From the NCBI GenBank assembly GCA_031308135.1, contig JAHLJT010009419.1:61116768-61180767 (forward strand): DNA of 64,000 nt. Direction: 5' to 3'. The position numbers were made by a program, and so were the translations under genes. This DNA is from Acheta domesticus. Taxonomy: Eukaryota > Arthropoda > Insecta > Orthoptera > Gryllidae. Each line of letters opens with the position of its first letter. Position 1 is the first letter of the stretch. The notes under the pieces were generated by a model that saw nothing but the letters and a program-made list of their open reading frames with translations, was not told the DNA's origin and ran no database searches. Shown piece after piece: positions 47,581-58,269 of the stretch.

Positions 47581-47640
47581 CTAGCTCCGTTGATTATTTT
47601 TCGTAATAATGTGTTGCAACCAGAGGAATCAAAAGCCTCT

Positions 47641-47673
47641 CTTAACGGCCGGTGTCCGTTACCGGCCGTTAAG
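47641..47673. repeat. perfect 13-bp GC-rich hairpin
   Basis: CTTAACGGCCGGT, a 7-nt loop (GTCCGTT), then ACCGGCCGTTAAG. Sits about 60 bp beyond the CpG-rich block. No transposon features are visible. Confidence 0.75.
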
Positions 47674-47689
47674 AACAATGGAAAGAAAT

Positions 47690-48330
47690 GAGCTGTAGCT
47701 AAAAAAGGCGTATATGTGCACTTTTTGCAAGAAATGGTTTTTGTCATGTGATGCTTAAAAATGGTGTTGCGAAACGTCTTGTACGGCACAGAGCAAATAG
47801 CACGAATAACTCTAATAACACTCGGTTGGTTATTTGCTCTTCATCAGACTAATGACTTTTATCATTATTTTAGAGTACACACCATTTATGTATAGAACAG
47901 CTCTCCCTTCCCTACGTAATATCTGAGTAAATGTTACAAACTTGTAGGGCATATGGAGGGTGGAAGATGAACAGCCTTTCCAAGAAACACGGTGTGAGAA
48001 ATCGCATATAACGACGGCAGAGAAATCTAGAATAATTTGGCAGGTAAACGAAATCTCTTTGGATGCGTCAGAATGTTACCTCAAAAACAACAGTGCTTGA
48101 TGTGTTGTCTACCTATCAGGGGCAAATGTCACATGTGTAACTTCGTCATACTGACATTTCCCAATACAATTTCTTTGGCAGAAAGTGATATTCCACACCC
48201 TCCACATGTTGTAGAAATTTGTAAATTTGTTGTGACACTACCCCACTTCCTCTTTCCCTCTCTCTCTGGACTTCCTTCCAGCCATGTCATCTGCTGTGGT
48301 CGTTAGTCCTTTGTTAATGTAGTGAATGTT
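47690..48330. other. AT-rich DNA, no gene seen
   Basis: Only short open frames (such as 48037-48306) without recognisable features. Confidence 0.5.
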
Positions 48331-48334
48331 TTTA

Positions 48335-48800
48335 TGCCGGAAGATGGTGTTGTTTTCCCCCGCTGGCTGATGAGATACCTCCGACCTACACGTCAGTTTG
48401 CGAGGAATTTTCCCAACAGCGGGGCACCGCCCAGCCGGGACAAGTTCTAAGCTCCCGACTAGACTCTTGCCATGTGTGATGATGTAGTGCGCGTAAGTTT
48501 ATGTGTAAGTAAGGGGTAAAGAAAAGGTAAAAAAGATCGTGTGCGATCCATGGCACATTTGTTAGGGGACTGCTCCTGCATTCACCGGGTATTGATCGAA
48601 GAAACAACGGAATACTACTGATGAGAGCAGCCTGCCACTAAAATTCTCCTGCAGGCAACAGCTGAAGTCACCGTAACTATTTAGCTAGAGACGAAAATTC
48701 CGCCACTGTCAGGACTCGTGTCTCAGGATCTTCCGATCAGAGTCACTGCAGTGATAGTGGTAATGATGGCTCTGAGCTAACTCGCCCGATATATATATAT
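48335..48800 (-). mobile_element. SINE-like repeat, copy 1
   Basis: Block order matches 60505-60990: CAGCCGGGAYAAG or GAGAAG, CTAAGCTYCCGAC, GTGTAAGTARGGG, GTGCGATCYRTGG, CATTCRCCKGGT, and an end with a decayed tRNA-like stretch (CACTGCAGTGACTCTGATCG on the minus strand). More diverged than the second copy; its B box is lost. Confidence 0.5.
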
Positions 48801-49354
48801 TTTTTATCTTGCCACCCACTGACTAGGAACACTTGCTCTTGTTCTGGCAAATTTCTTAGGCCCCTTTTCACTTTTGGCGACCCCCGGACATTCGGGTACC
48901 CCAGGTTTCGGAGTAGGGGAATGCGACTGTTTTAGTACGAAGGAGAAAGCACATATTCTGTCCTACACCAGTCAAAAAAATTATTGTGGGCGCCGATAAC
49001 GCGACGAACAGGGTGGGGCAAAACTGAAAAGGTACCTAAAACTAAAGAGATGAAGAAACTAATTACTACAAGAAAGTCTATTCCTTTCTGTAGCACACCA
49101 CTAGTTTTTTAGTTCGGTCATTCTCCAAAAAGACACAACTAGAGACATCGAGCTGGTTGCTCCAATCCGGATCTCTTCTGTAAGATTTCCCCAACCAATC
49201 GGGGAAGGGGCCATTTGGGAAGGGGGAGAAGTACATTGCATACTTCTACAGATGGGAATGAGGACTGGGTGCGCAAGAATCGCAAGCGGTTTGCAGCCTT
49301 TTGCTAATGGTACTGCCCCGGCGTCCTCCTGGTCATGATCAGAGGAGACTAGGG

Positions 49355-49868
49355 CAGCGTTGCCTGACAATTAAATGTGTTTCCGAGTACCAATCTTAAA
49401 AAATCCTGGTACTTACACTACAGTTCCTGGTACCAATTACAATTGATTCGGATAACACACACGTTTTTAACGGGCACAGGAAGTTGGTTAAATTTACCTC
49501 AATATAGAGATATTTTATATCAATAAACTAAATGGAAGCATGGTGTAAAGAAAATATTATTTCCAAAAAAAGGTAGATTAAGATGTATTCTTTTCTCCTA
49601 CGGCGTGTGCTGAAAAATACCATCCTATGTAACTCTTTAATGTTTTTACGGCAATGTTTTTACAAATATTACAGTTATTTGTAATACTGGTGTTCGTGTT
49701 AAATTATTGAATAAAAAATATTATAGGAATCTTAAATCGTTCATCATAAATTACGTAGACTTAAAATCCTGGTATTTAAGCGTACAAGGATGTCTTCATC
49801 CTGGGACATGATATTTTCATTAAAATCCTGGTAAAAATACTAGGATCCTGATACGTCTGGCAACACTG
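49355..49868. mobile_element. hAT-type MITE, 514 bp
   Basis: Inverted ends CAGCGTTGCCTGAC and CAGTGTTGCCAGAC, with a perfect 8-bp duplication GACTAGGG on both sides (49347-49354, 49869-49876). The CAGTGTTGCC-type end is widespread among insect hAT elements. The interior is AT-rich and non-coding, with recurring TCCTGGTA/TACCAGGA motifs near both ends. Confidence 0.85.
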
Positions 49869-49876
49869 GACTAGGG

Positions 49877-50849
49877 AAATTATTTGTACGATCATCGCAG
49901 CCGGCCTCAGACGAATTCTTACGCAAGTAGTGGTCGGCTTCGACTCACACATCTTTTCATTCGAAGTCGAACCCAGAATCTCACGGTCTATGACAGAAAA
50001 TGTGTTTGAGGTACACCTTCATGATTTATAAATTTGAAGGGTCTGTGATGGATATTTTAAGAAAATTATAGACCAGAAAAACAGACATTACATTTTTTAA
50101 ATTTCAAAATGATTCTGTTTCATATTCTTGATGACTCTTGAAAGAGGTCTTCTTCAGGTTTATGATGTGGTATGTAGTATAATTGTAAGGAATACCCCAT
50201 TGGATATGTTATAGGGCAAATTAAAATTATTTGTAGGACAAATTAAAATCATAAAATAACAAACCATCTTGAAAAGACCCTTTTAATTATTTCAAGTAAG
50301 AAAGTGAAGTTAATCACTTTTGGTGGTTATGTGAAGAAAGAGAACTTATACACTTATACATATCGTGAGAATTTCAATGAATACTTCAATGTATAAACAA
50401 TAAATATTCCTATTTGAAGATCAGAGAGACTCAAGTAACACTTTAATGCCATATTGAGAGTAATTTTAATTAAAAATTCATTTCTAAATAAAAAATATGT
50501 CCTTTTATCTGGTTTATTTTGATATAAAATCTATGACTTTCTCCACTAGAACATATTGCCAAGAAAAAAAAATATTATTTCAGATTTTATTGAATTTTAG
50601 AGTTGGCGTTACATACTTAGTTTAGGTTTGTGTCCAGCTTCTTTTTAGATCATCTTTTATTCAAAGCCAATGCCAGTTTATGCCAGGCTTGCTCAATGTC
50701 CAAAATAGTGGCTCTGCCATTCCGATCTCCGGAAAAGCCGCAGGCGTAGGTGTTGCCACTTGGGTCTTTCACGGTACTTAAAGCTTTTTTCTGGGAAGAC
50801 TAGGATTGTAGAGTAAGGTGCTTCCGTCTGTCTGTCTGCCTGTTTCACA
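49877..50849. other. AT-rich DNA, no gene seen
   Basis: A GC-richer patch at 50640-50790 precedes the LINE fragment. No supported exon. Confidence 0.4.
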
Positions 50850-51160
50850 ATCACCATCGTCGAAGAAAAGGAAGCAATAAAGTGGTTCGAGAACATGAAG
50901 GCACCAGATGAAGGCAGTTTATCGAATGAGCTTCTGTAAATCACAACCCCATCTTTTGGAAACGTTTAGAATAACATGACAGTGATGTTCTGAAAAAAGA
51001 TGGTACACTTTCCCAATGGATCTCAAGTGAGATTACTCTGATACGCAAGAAGGAGTAAAAGAAACGACGTTAATAATATGAGCCATATAAGTCTACTCTC
51101 CAGTATCTACAAAGTATTCTCCAAAGTTTTCACAAGGAGACTAAACTAGTGGGAATACGC
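50850..51160 (+). pseudogene. LINE reverse-transcriptase 5' fragment (degenerate)
   Basis: Plus-strand frames read EEKEAIKWFENMKAPDEG and SNELL, then EITLIRKKE and, after frame changes, SHISLLSSIYKVFSKVFTRR. These correspond to the linker (KAPG.DG...ELL) and the first reverse-transcriptase block (NYRPISLLS.IYK.F....) of non-LTR elements. Stops and shifts abound. The 51160-52150 region beyond it is AT-rich with weak, unassigned frames. Confidence 0.6.
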
Positions 51161-52170
51161 GGCATACCGAAACATTTCCTCCTCTTAGTGGTATAACTCA
51201 ACAATTACTCAATTTAAAAAAGTGCACTATATAATTTAAAGATCTACAATTGAATGCAGTTACGCAGAAAACATCCAAGCCACAAGATTAAATATTGTCG
51301 AAAAATGATTGGGAAAGTTGGCCATATATTAAAATTTGGGGCAACAAGGATGCTGAAAATTAGTTGTACAAAAGTTCTACAAATTCACTATACGGAAAAA
51401 AGAAACCCCCATAACGTTATTTCATGTTGAAAACTCAATAAGGAGACGTGTTTGTAACTCACTTTGACCCACTGTGCGGTGACGTTGGCTTCGCTAATGA
51501 CAGAGCACCATCCAGGAAGAGGGTCACGACCCCGAAAGAAAATGTAACGAGAAGAAGAATCAATGTGACTTCCATCAGAACTCTGAAGAGAAGAACGGAC
51601 AAATGTTTGACAGAATTCGCTGAAATCTATGGAAATATTCACGAGACATAATTTCCTAAAAGTTCGATAGGTGATATAATCAATTTGATCCTAGATAGAG
51701 CAATCGAAACCCCCAATAAGGCTGCACAGATCGAAGGAACATGCAGGGAGTCTCTGGTAGGATAATAGGAGATGATAATATTAATCTGTATTGTAACAAT
51801 TAGTATTATAATTTCATAATACTGTACTGCTAGCTTATCGTAACCAAAGATAGAACGAAAACCCTCTTTTAATAATACGTTAAGGAAAATCGAAACAAAC
51901 GAGTGGAAGCTATAGATGATGTATGAGTACACTAATTCCAAAAGAAGGTATTTCTTTATGACATTCTCTTATGAGAAGATGATATTACAAAAAGTATTTA
52001 ACGACACACGGCCCATAACAGAATTAACATACTTGATTGGTTATAAAATTCAGCTGTCACCGTGATTTACAAACTTCAACCGTATCTGTTATTTGCAGTT
52101 TACTGCTCTGTAAATGAGAAGTCTGAGAATCCCATATTTAGGGGCAACAAGCGGAACCTGGCAATCGTTG

Positions 52171-52378
52171 TTCTGCCCTCTATCTCTCTCTTTCTTCTTC
52201 CCTTTCCCTTGTTCTCTCCGTCTTGTTCGACGTCTCTCTCTTCACCTCTTCTCCTTCTTCACCTCTTCACCTCTCTCTCCGTCCGTCTCTCAGTCTTTGT
52301 CTCAGTCTGCCCGACTCTGTATCTCTCTCTCTGCTTGTGTCTGTCTCTGCCTCTCTCTGTTCCTCTCATTCTCATTTA
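52171..52378 (+). repeat. pyrimidine-rich CT tract
   Basis: About 200 bp dominated by TCTC, CTCTCTGTC and similar runs. Three overlapping Ser/Leu-rich frames across it are artefacts of that composition. 52410-53059 after it is AT-rich, with no gene seen. Confidence 0.8.
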
Positions 52379-53059
52379 GTCTGCATGTCAGCCCTCAAAT
52401 TTTGAGGCCTTCTGCCTCAAAATTTTAGTTTTTAATGCCCTAGAACGCTTCTTTTAGAAGTTATTTAGCGACATAGATTCAAATATCCTACTGAGTGTCG
52501 CGGGTTGCAATTCACATGCATATTTATTTTTTTATTTTATAGCGTCATCTAATGTCATTCTTTTTAGATATTTCAGTAGTTATTCTGCTAATCGGGGCGG
52601 AGATAAATCCAATAAAACAGAGATAATTAAAATCGAGATAATGTTTATGATCGACGTATATTCATGGGGCAGTGAAAAATTTTCCCACCGGTGAAGAATG
52701 CCCTGTACGGTGATGGTTCCTATTCTGGCAATGTTAGATTTCTTCTCTTATTATATTTTTAAGAGAGAACACATTTTCTGACCTATTAAATAACATTAAC
52801 CCGCAACAACTAATTGTTTAAGTAATTTTACACAGCTTTTTATTTTAAAATGAGCTAATGTTATACAGGTAATTATATACATTGTTAATTATAATAAGTA
52901 ATAAAATAACTATTTAAAAAAAATAAATGCATGACAAAATTAGAGTTACACGTCATTGACATTGCAATAATGGATCGTGTATGTAAAGAAATATTTGTCA
53001 GTTTTCTACCATAAATGATCGAAGAAAGCCCACAATAACAATTGCACTCCCAAAACCTC

Positions 53060-54115
53060 GTTGTCTTCTGATGAGCAGAATCGCGCTGCATCCGTATCGA
53101 ACGTCTGCACACGCCGGCGGCGTCCGCGGGCTAGAGGCCATCCCCTTCTCTCACCCGCCCTTCCCTCGTCCCTCATTCCACCCACACTTGGGGCGCACGG
53201 CTCGGCGCTGCGCATTCGTCGGCTGCGAGTGAAAAGTGAGGAATCACCCCTGTCCCCCCTCCGCCTCTCCCCCCCCCCCAACGCTCCAGCGTGCTCTGCC
53301 TGCCCACCCAGGACTCCGTCCACGACTACCGCCCTGTTCTCTTTCTCTCCTCCCTTTCCTCCGCTCTGCTTCCCCCTTCGCCTGCCTGCCCGCCCTTCTG
53401 TCGCCTGCCTGCCTGCACGCCCGCCTGTCCACCCACCAGTCCGTCCGCCCGTCCCTCCGCCCGTCCGCCCGCCCGCCCGCCCACCCACCCACGCGTCCGC
53501 CCGCCCGCCCACCCACGCGTCCGCCCGCCCGCCCTCCCACGCGTCCGCCCGCCCGCCCGCCCACCCACGCGTCCGCCCGCCCGCCCACCCACGCGTCCGC
53601 CCGCCCGCCCTCCCACGCGTCCGCCCGCACGCGCGTCCGCCAGCCCGCCCGCGCGTCCGCCAGCCCGCCTGCTCGTCCGCCAGCCCGCCCGCTCGTCTGC
53701 CCTCCCGGCCGTCCGCCCGTCCGCCTGCCCGTCCGCCTGCCTGTCCGCCCGCCTGTCCGCCAGCCTGTCCGCCAGTCCGCCTGCTCTCACATCCACTCAC
53801 ACCTCGCTCACGCCTTCCCATCCCTCATCCACCTCCGCCCATCTTGGCCCGCCTGCGCCTGCCTTCGTGGCGCTCCCGCAGCCGCCACCGCTCGCCCTCC
53901 ACATCTCCACGCGTCTCCGCGCGACCCCGTCTCGCCGCAGTCGGTGCTGCTCCGCGCGGCCGCCGTCGTAACTGCGCGCGACGTGTGCGACAGTCCGCTA
54001 ATTAACTTGCTGCGCGCTCTGCGCGGCGCTGCCCGACACCCACGGCGTGGCCCCACGCCGCGCCACGCCCCTCCACAGCTCAGGGAGTGGACGGATCAAA
54101 TCTTCCGAAATTAGT
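53060..54115. promoter_or_regulatory. CpG island containing a C-rich minisatellite
   Basis: About 1 kb of GC-rich, CpG-dense DNA within AT-rich surroundings, ending sharply near 54115. Edges (53060-53250 and 53830-54110) are non-repetitive with CpG-rich words such as CGCGCGGCCGCCGTCG; the middle is the minisatellite at 53450-53785. It could be a promoter/first-exon CpG island. Large Arg/Gly- and Pro/Ala-rich frames on both strands are by-products of the repeat. Confidence 0.5.
53450..53785 (+). repeat. CGTCCGCCCGCC minisatellite
   Basis: Tandem CGYCCGCCCGCC-type words with a higher-order period of about 32-40 bp marked by CCCACGCGTCCGCC. The minus strand is a run of G-triplets, with the potential to form G-quadruplexes. 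Confidence 0.85.
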
Positions 54116-55974
54116 TTCGGAGTTGCTTCGGTTAAACGTTGTAAAGCTCACTTCCATTTGGGGTATGGGATTTTTAAACTACAAACTAACCCCTTTCACC
54201 GACAGCGAAGTTTTATTAAAAGTTCAACCCAACAATCAACAACAATAATATAATAATAATATTGTGATTGAATGAATTATGATTATAACATTTTAATGAA
54301 TTAATCCTTAAATTTTGAATTGAAGACCTCGGGGCAATAACATGCTATGCCATTATACGTAAGTTTTGAGTAAAAGGAAAGTAAAGGTTTAAACATTGCA
54401 TTCTACACATTGGGATAAAGAACATTAATTCATGAATTACACAGCCATCTTTCGGGGAATATTTAAAATAAAAACCCAACGTCTAGATACATCTATGGGG
54501 CGTCGAAATTCACTACTATCTCAATTTCATCAGAAATGTGGCATACCCCAAGTGGTTATTACCCCAAGTTTTTCAATTATTTAATTTATTTAGTGTAACG
54601 TATTTCAGTGGTATTAAAAGTTTTTAAGAAAATTGAAAAGCAGTGCAACAAGAGCAGGCGGAATGAATGAAGTATCGACTCAGGAAAATGCACGGTTCAC
54701 ACTCACATTACATTTAGGCGATTGGATTCTTTGAACAATACACTAAACGATGAACTGTTTACGTGATGACATTTTGAGGAGTGTGGTCTGTAACGACATA
54801 AAGAGAGCAGAGAACAGAGAAGTTACAGAGCAGTGTGCTCTGTAACGAAGACATTGAAAACGTAGGGAGAGCCTGTAAGTTGGAGACGCTGTAATGAAAT
54901 CTAAAGTTCTTCAAATTGTTCTCTCCCCCATGCATCCCATACAGTTTTTACTGTTCTTTGACAAAATAAAACAAATCAAGAACATTAGAGAGTTTATTAA
55001 ATCAGACGAATAGGAAAACGTTAATGATCAACCTCCACAATGACCACGCTATCATACATGTTTCACTTGCCGCACTTAAAGTTTTTTATACATTTAAGGT
55101 AAAGTTAAACTTTACAAAACTGAGATTAGTTCCCTAATGAATATTATTAGAATTAAATCGTTCAATAGTGTATTCTTTAAATCAAAATTTGTCACTATTC
55201 TTTAAATCGATGCAATAAGGCAATCGTGTTATAATCGAATTCCCGATAATATAAAGCTAATATTATGCACATCACTGTTACTTGTGCTTCAACATTTGGA
55301 AACAAGGTGAAATGGCTTAACCTAACACAAAATTAACTTAAGGCGAGGGAAAAGACTTAAGACGTACTCAGCCAACGACAAAGTAACTATAAAGACGTAT
55401 TATCTGTATGTCTTCCCTTGAAACGTCTAGGTGTCCCTGAACATGCGCACAAGCGCTACTTTTTGAGTATCAATCAGTAGTCGATAGTACTTGGAAATGT
55501 TCTTAGAAATAGAACAGTCGAAACAAGGGAAATCTTTTTATTTTGCTATTTCTCTATCTCTGAACGCTCGGAGTAAGCGCTTTTAGTGAAAATTAGTTAT
55601 GTACTAAAAAAAATAGTTTTTGCTTTAATGTTGACGTTAGTAGCCTTAAATGATCATGGTCATGGTCATGAATGATCATAAATTCGATATTCAATTAATA
55701 GTTAATCATCTACCAAATACCAACGCCGTATTGTAATTTCGATGGGAGTTTTTTTTGTTATAAAATATAAATTGAAGACCAAGGTGATTTTCTTTAACAC
55801 ACATTTACATGATTACTTTCATTTGCCTCCATGCAAAGAAGTAATCCAATAAGTAAAAGCTCCAAGGCTTGGTGGCATGGGTTCAATATTATAATCTTAA
55901 AATATTTATTTATGGGTAAATGGAATTGTCGTAATGCAATAAACATTCATAGTTTTGGTGTACTAAATATATGC
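54116..55974. other. AT-rich DNA, no gene seen
   Basis: No repeats of note and no supported exon. A local ATGATCAT/GGTCATGGTCAT quasi-palindrome lies at 55650-55680. Confidence 0.5.
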
Positions 55975-55979
55975 ATTTC

Positions 55980-56848
55980 GCAGAAAGATAGTGGAGAAGA
56001 AGGTAACGAGGAAGATGATGAAAAAGAAGATGAAGAAGAAGGTGGTGGAGAAGAAGAAAGTGACAGGAAAGAAGAAGACGTAGAGGGTTGTGGAGAAGAA
56101 GAAGAAGAAGAAGTGGAAGGGAGGAAGAATGTTGTGGAAAAGAAGAAGACGAAGGTGATGGAGGTGAAGAAGAAGACGAAGACGGTTGTGGAAAAGAAGA
56201 AGAATGATATGAGGCAAAAGAAGAAGGTTGTGAAGAAGAAGAAGAAGAAGAAGAAGAAGAAGGCGGTGGAGAAGAGGGAGGTTGTGGAGAAGGTGATGAG
56301 GAAGAAGAAGAAGAAGGTTGCGGAGAAGAAAAATGTGATGGTAAAAAAGGTGAACAAAATGATGGTAGAGAAGAAAGTAAAGAGGAAGATGGTGAAGAAG
56401 AAAAAGATGGTGGAGAAAAAGCAGAAGGTGGTGGAGAGGAAGAAAATGGTGGAGAAGAAGGTGATGGGGAAGAAGAAGAAGACGATGAAGGTTGAGGAAA
56501 AGAAGACGGGGTTGTGGAGAAGAAGAAACTGATGAAGAGGAAGAGGAAGGTGGTGGAGAAGAAGACGGTTGTAGGAGAAGAAGTAGAAGAATAAGAAGAA
56601 GATGATTGGAAAGAAGGTTGTAGATAAGAAGGAGAAGATGAAAATGGTGGTGAAGAAGAAGAGGAAGAAGAAGAAGAGGAAGAAGAAGAGGAAGAAGAAG
56701 AGGAAGAAGAAGAGGAAGAAGAAGAGGAAGAAGAAGAGGAAGAAGAAGAGGAAGAGGAAGAGGAAGAGGAAGAAGAAGAGGAAGAGGAAGAAGAAGAAGA
56801 AGAGGAAGAAGAAGAAGAGGAAGAAGAAGAAGGAGAAGAAGAAGAAGA

Positions 56849-56884
<36 letters not shown>

Positions 56885-56895
56885 GGAAGGTGGTG
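55980..56895 (+). repeat. 0.9-kb GAA/GAAGAG polypurine tract
   Basis: Nearly pure purine on the plus strand: GAAGAA and GAGGAAGAAGAA repeats with GGTGGTGGAG interruptions in the first 600 bp and almost perfect GAAGAGGAA repeats after 56650. The Lys/Glu-rich, Phe-rich and Ser-rich long frames on both strands are repeat artefacts. Long mirror-symmetric purine tracts can form triplex DNA. Confidence 0.9.
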
Positions 56896-57000
56896 AAGGA
56901 GGCGGTTCGTGCATGTAATGCTGCCTCGACGGGCTGTGCGCGGCGCGCGCGTACCAAAGGCAAAGGCTGTGCTGAGGCGCCGCGCCGAGTCGGCTGCGGG

Positions 57001-57062
57001 GGCCGGGCTGGGCCGGGCCGGGCTGGGCCGAGCTGGGCCGGGCAGCGCGGGCCGGGCGGGGC
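57001..57062 (+). repeat. GGGCCGGGCTGGGCC minisatellite
   Basis: About 60 bp of GGGCYGGGC words inside the CpG-dense block 56900-57280. Confidence 0.7.
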
Positions 57063-57139
57063 GCGCGCTCCCTCAGCCGCTGCGCCGCCGCCGCCCGCGC
57101 GCCCGCCGCCCCCGCCGCCGCCGCCCTCAAGCGTGCCAC

Positions 57140-57264
57140 CTCTATGCGATCGTCACGATCTGCTCCGGCTCCGGGCGACCAGCAGTTGTCCGACAGCCAG
57201 CAGCCGATCACCACGGTGACGAAGCCGATGAGCAGCGCCAGCACGATGTACGGCTCCGCGTTGC
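57140..57264 (-). CDS. candidate exon with a transmembrane segment
   Basis: On the minus strand, an acceptor TGTGTTGCAG at 57274-57265 precedes NAEPYIVLALLIGFVTVVIG, then CWLSDNCWSP and GADRDDRIE. A donor-like GAG|GTGGCA follows at 57139. The ~20 hydrophobic residues flanked by Glu and charged Arg/Asp residues look like a single-pass transmembrane helix with the start of a cytoplasmic tail. The exon is 125 nt and enters with one base from the previous exon, which is not found. Reading past the donor gives Ala-rich and then Ser-repeat sequence that cannot be protein. Family not recognised. Confidence 0.5.
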
Positions 57265-57318
57265 CTGCAACACACGCATCGCCCGCGTCACTCACAGTCG
57301 ACGTCGGCGGGTGACAAT

Positions 57319-58025
57319 GTTGCCAGGTGCGGACGATCAAGAGCCCGCCACACTGATTCCATTTCCCGCTGAAAACCCGCTAGATGTCGTTTGAAAATTC
57401 CCGCCAAATCCCGCGAAATTCAAACAATTTTCCGCTAAAGATACTAGCGGTTGTCACTCTGATTAACTAAACCGAAGTAGATTCTATTTCTTTCTAACAG
57501 ACTTGATAACATGAAATAATATTATAGTTGGAAATGAAGGCACAGTATTCGATTAGTTAGTAAACTGAATAAAAGTTGGAGGTACTGATACAAATAACCT
57601 GGTATAATAGCTGCTATACAAGTATAAACACAATTATGATAACATTTATTTTGTTCAGTGTCCGCTTTGTTTTGAAGAATCAAATTTCAATCCACTTGAA
57701 ACTTTACTTCGTCGCCAGGAGCCCGACATAACATAAACAGATTTTTGTTACATTGTTACAGCATGAAACCTAAGAATATAACTTCAAACAAAAAATAAAC
57801 ACATATAGAATTAGAAAGGAAAATTGGTTATGAAAATAAATAATTTGTTCAGTTGTAATTTTTTTAATTTATCAAGCATAAAATCTTCAGTTTATAAAAC
57901 TGTCAATGTTCCGCGACTGTCAACAAAATCCGCTGTTTTTCCCGCTGCCCGCGAAGGACAAATTTTTCCCGCGAAGTACTTCGAAAAACCGCTACATTTA
58001 GCGGGAATCCCGCCGACCTGGCAAC
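57319..58025. mobile_element. hAT-like MITE with GTTGCCAGGT ends, degraded
   Basis: A perfect 10-bp inverted pair GTTGCCAGGT / ACCTGGCAAC marks both ends of a 707-bp segment. Both halves are rich in CCCGC and GCGGG words, and the centre is AT-rich. Flanks GCGGGTGA and GTGGGTAA agree at 6 of 8 positions, as expected for an old 8-bp duplication. It lies 55 bp upstream of the acceptor of the 57.2-kb exon. Confidence 0.5.
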
Positions 58026-58090
58026 GCGGGTGGGTAAGGGGTTAGCTTACTGCCTCTGAACCCCCAGTGCGCGGGCTCGATCCGGGTGAA
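58026..58090 (+). mobile_element. tRNA-derived SINE head
   Basis: GGTAAGGGGTTAGC resembles the polymerase III A box, and GGGCTCGATCC, about 40 bp later, resembles the B box (GGTTCGANNCC) with one change. The body then turns into GAAGAA-rich DNA (58086-58265). It is not a functional tRNA gene: no acceptor stem is formed. Confidence 0.5.
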
Positions 58091-58265
58091 GAACATGGAG
58101 AAGAAGATGAAGAAAAAGGAGGAGAGAAATGTGATGGTGGAAAAGGTGAACAGAAAGATGCCGGAGAAGAAGATTAAGAGGAAGATGGAGAAGATGAAGA
58201 AGGAGGTGGTGAGGAGAAGAAGATGGGGGAAGAAGACGTAGAGGATTGTGGAGAGAAAGACGGTG
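58086..58265 (+). repeat. second GAA-rich polypurine tract
   Basis: GAAGAAGATGAAGAAAAAGG-type sequence similar to the first part of the 55.98-56.9 kb tract, including GTGGAAAAGGTGAACA and GAAGACGTAGAGG phrases found at 56.07-56.35 kb. The shared phrases suggest a common origin rather than independent slippage. Confidence 0.75.
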
Positions 58266-58269
58266 ATTC

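Noticed and set aside
52062..52428. Ser/Leu-rich frames of 60-105 codons
   Set aside because: Translation of a CT-rich tract; no domain or splice support.
53006..54114. Several 130-310-codon frames rich in Arg/Gly/Ala or Pro/Ala/Arg
   Set aside because: They overlap on both strands in multiple frames, with composition dictated by the CGTCCGCCCGCC minisatellite and CpG-rich flanks.
55910..57340. Very long minus-strand open frame with poly-Ser, and the Phe-rich and Lys/Glu-rich frames over the same DNA
   Set aside because: All arise from the GAA/GAAGAG polypurine tract read in different frames. Only the part at 57140-57264 has splice signals and a membrane segment.
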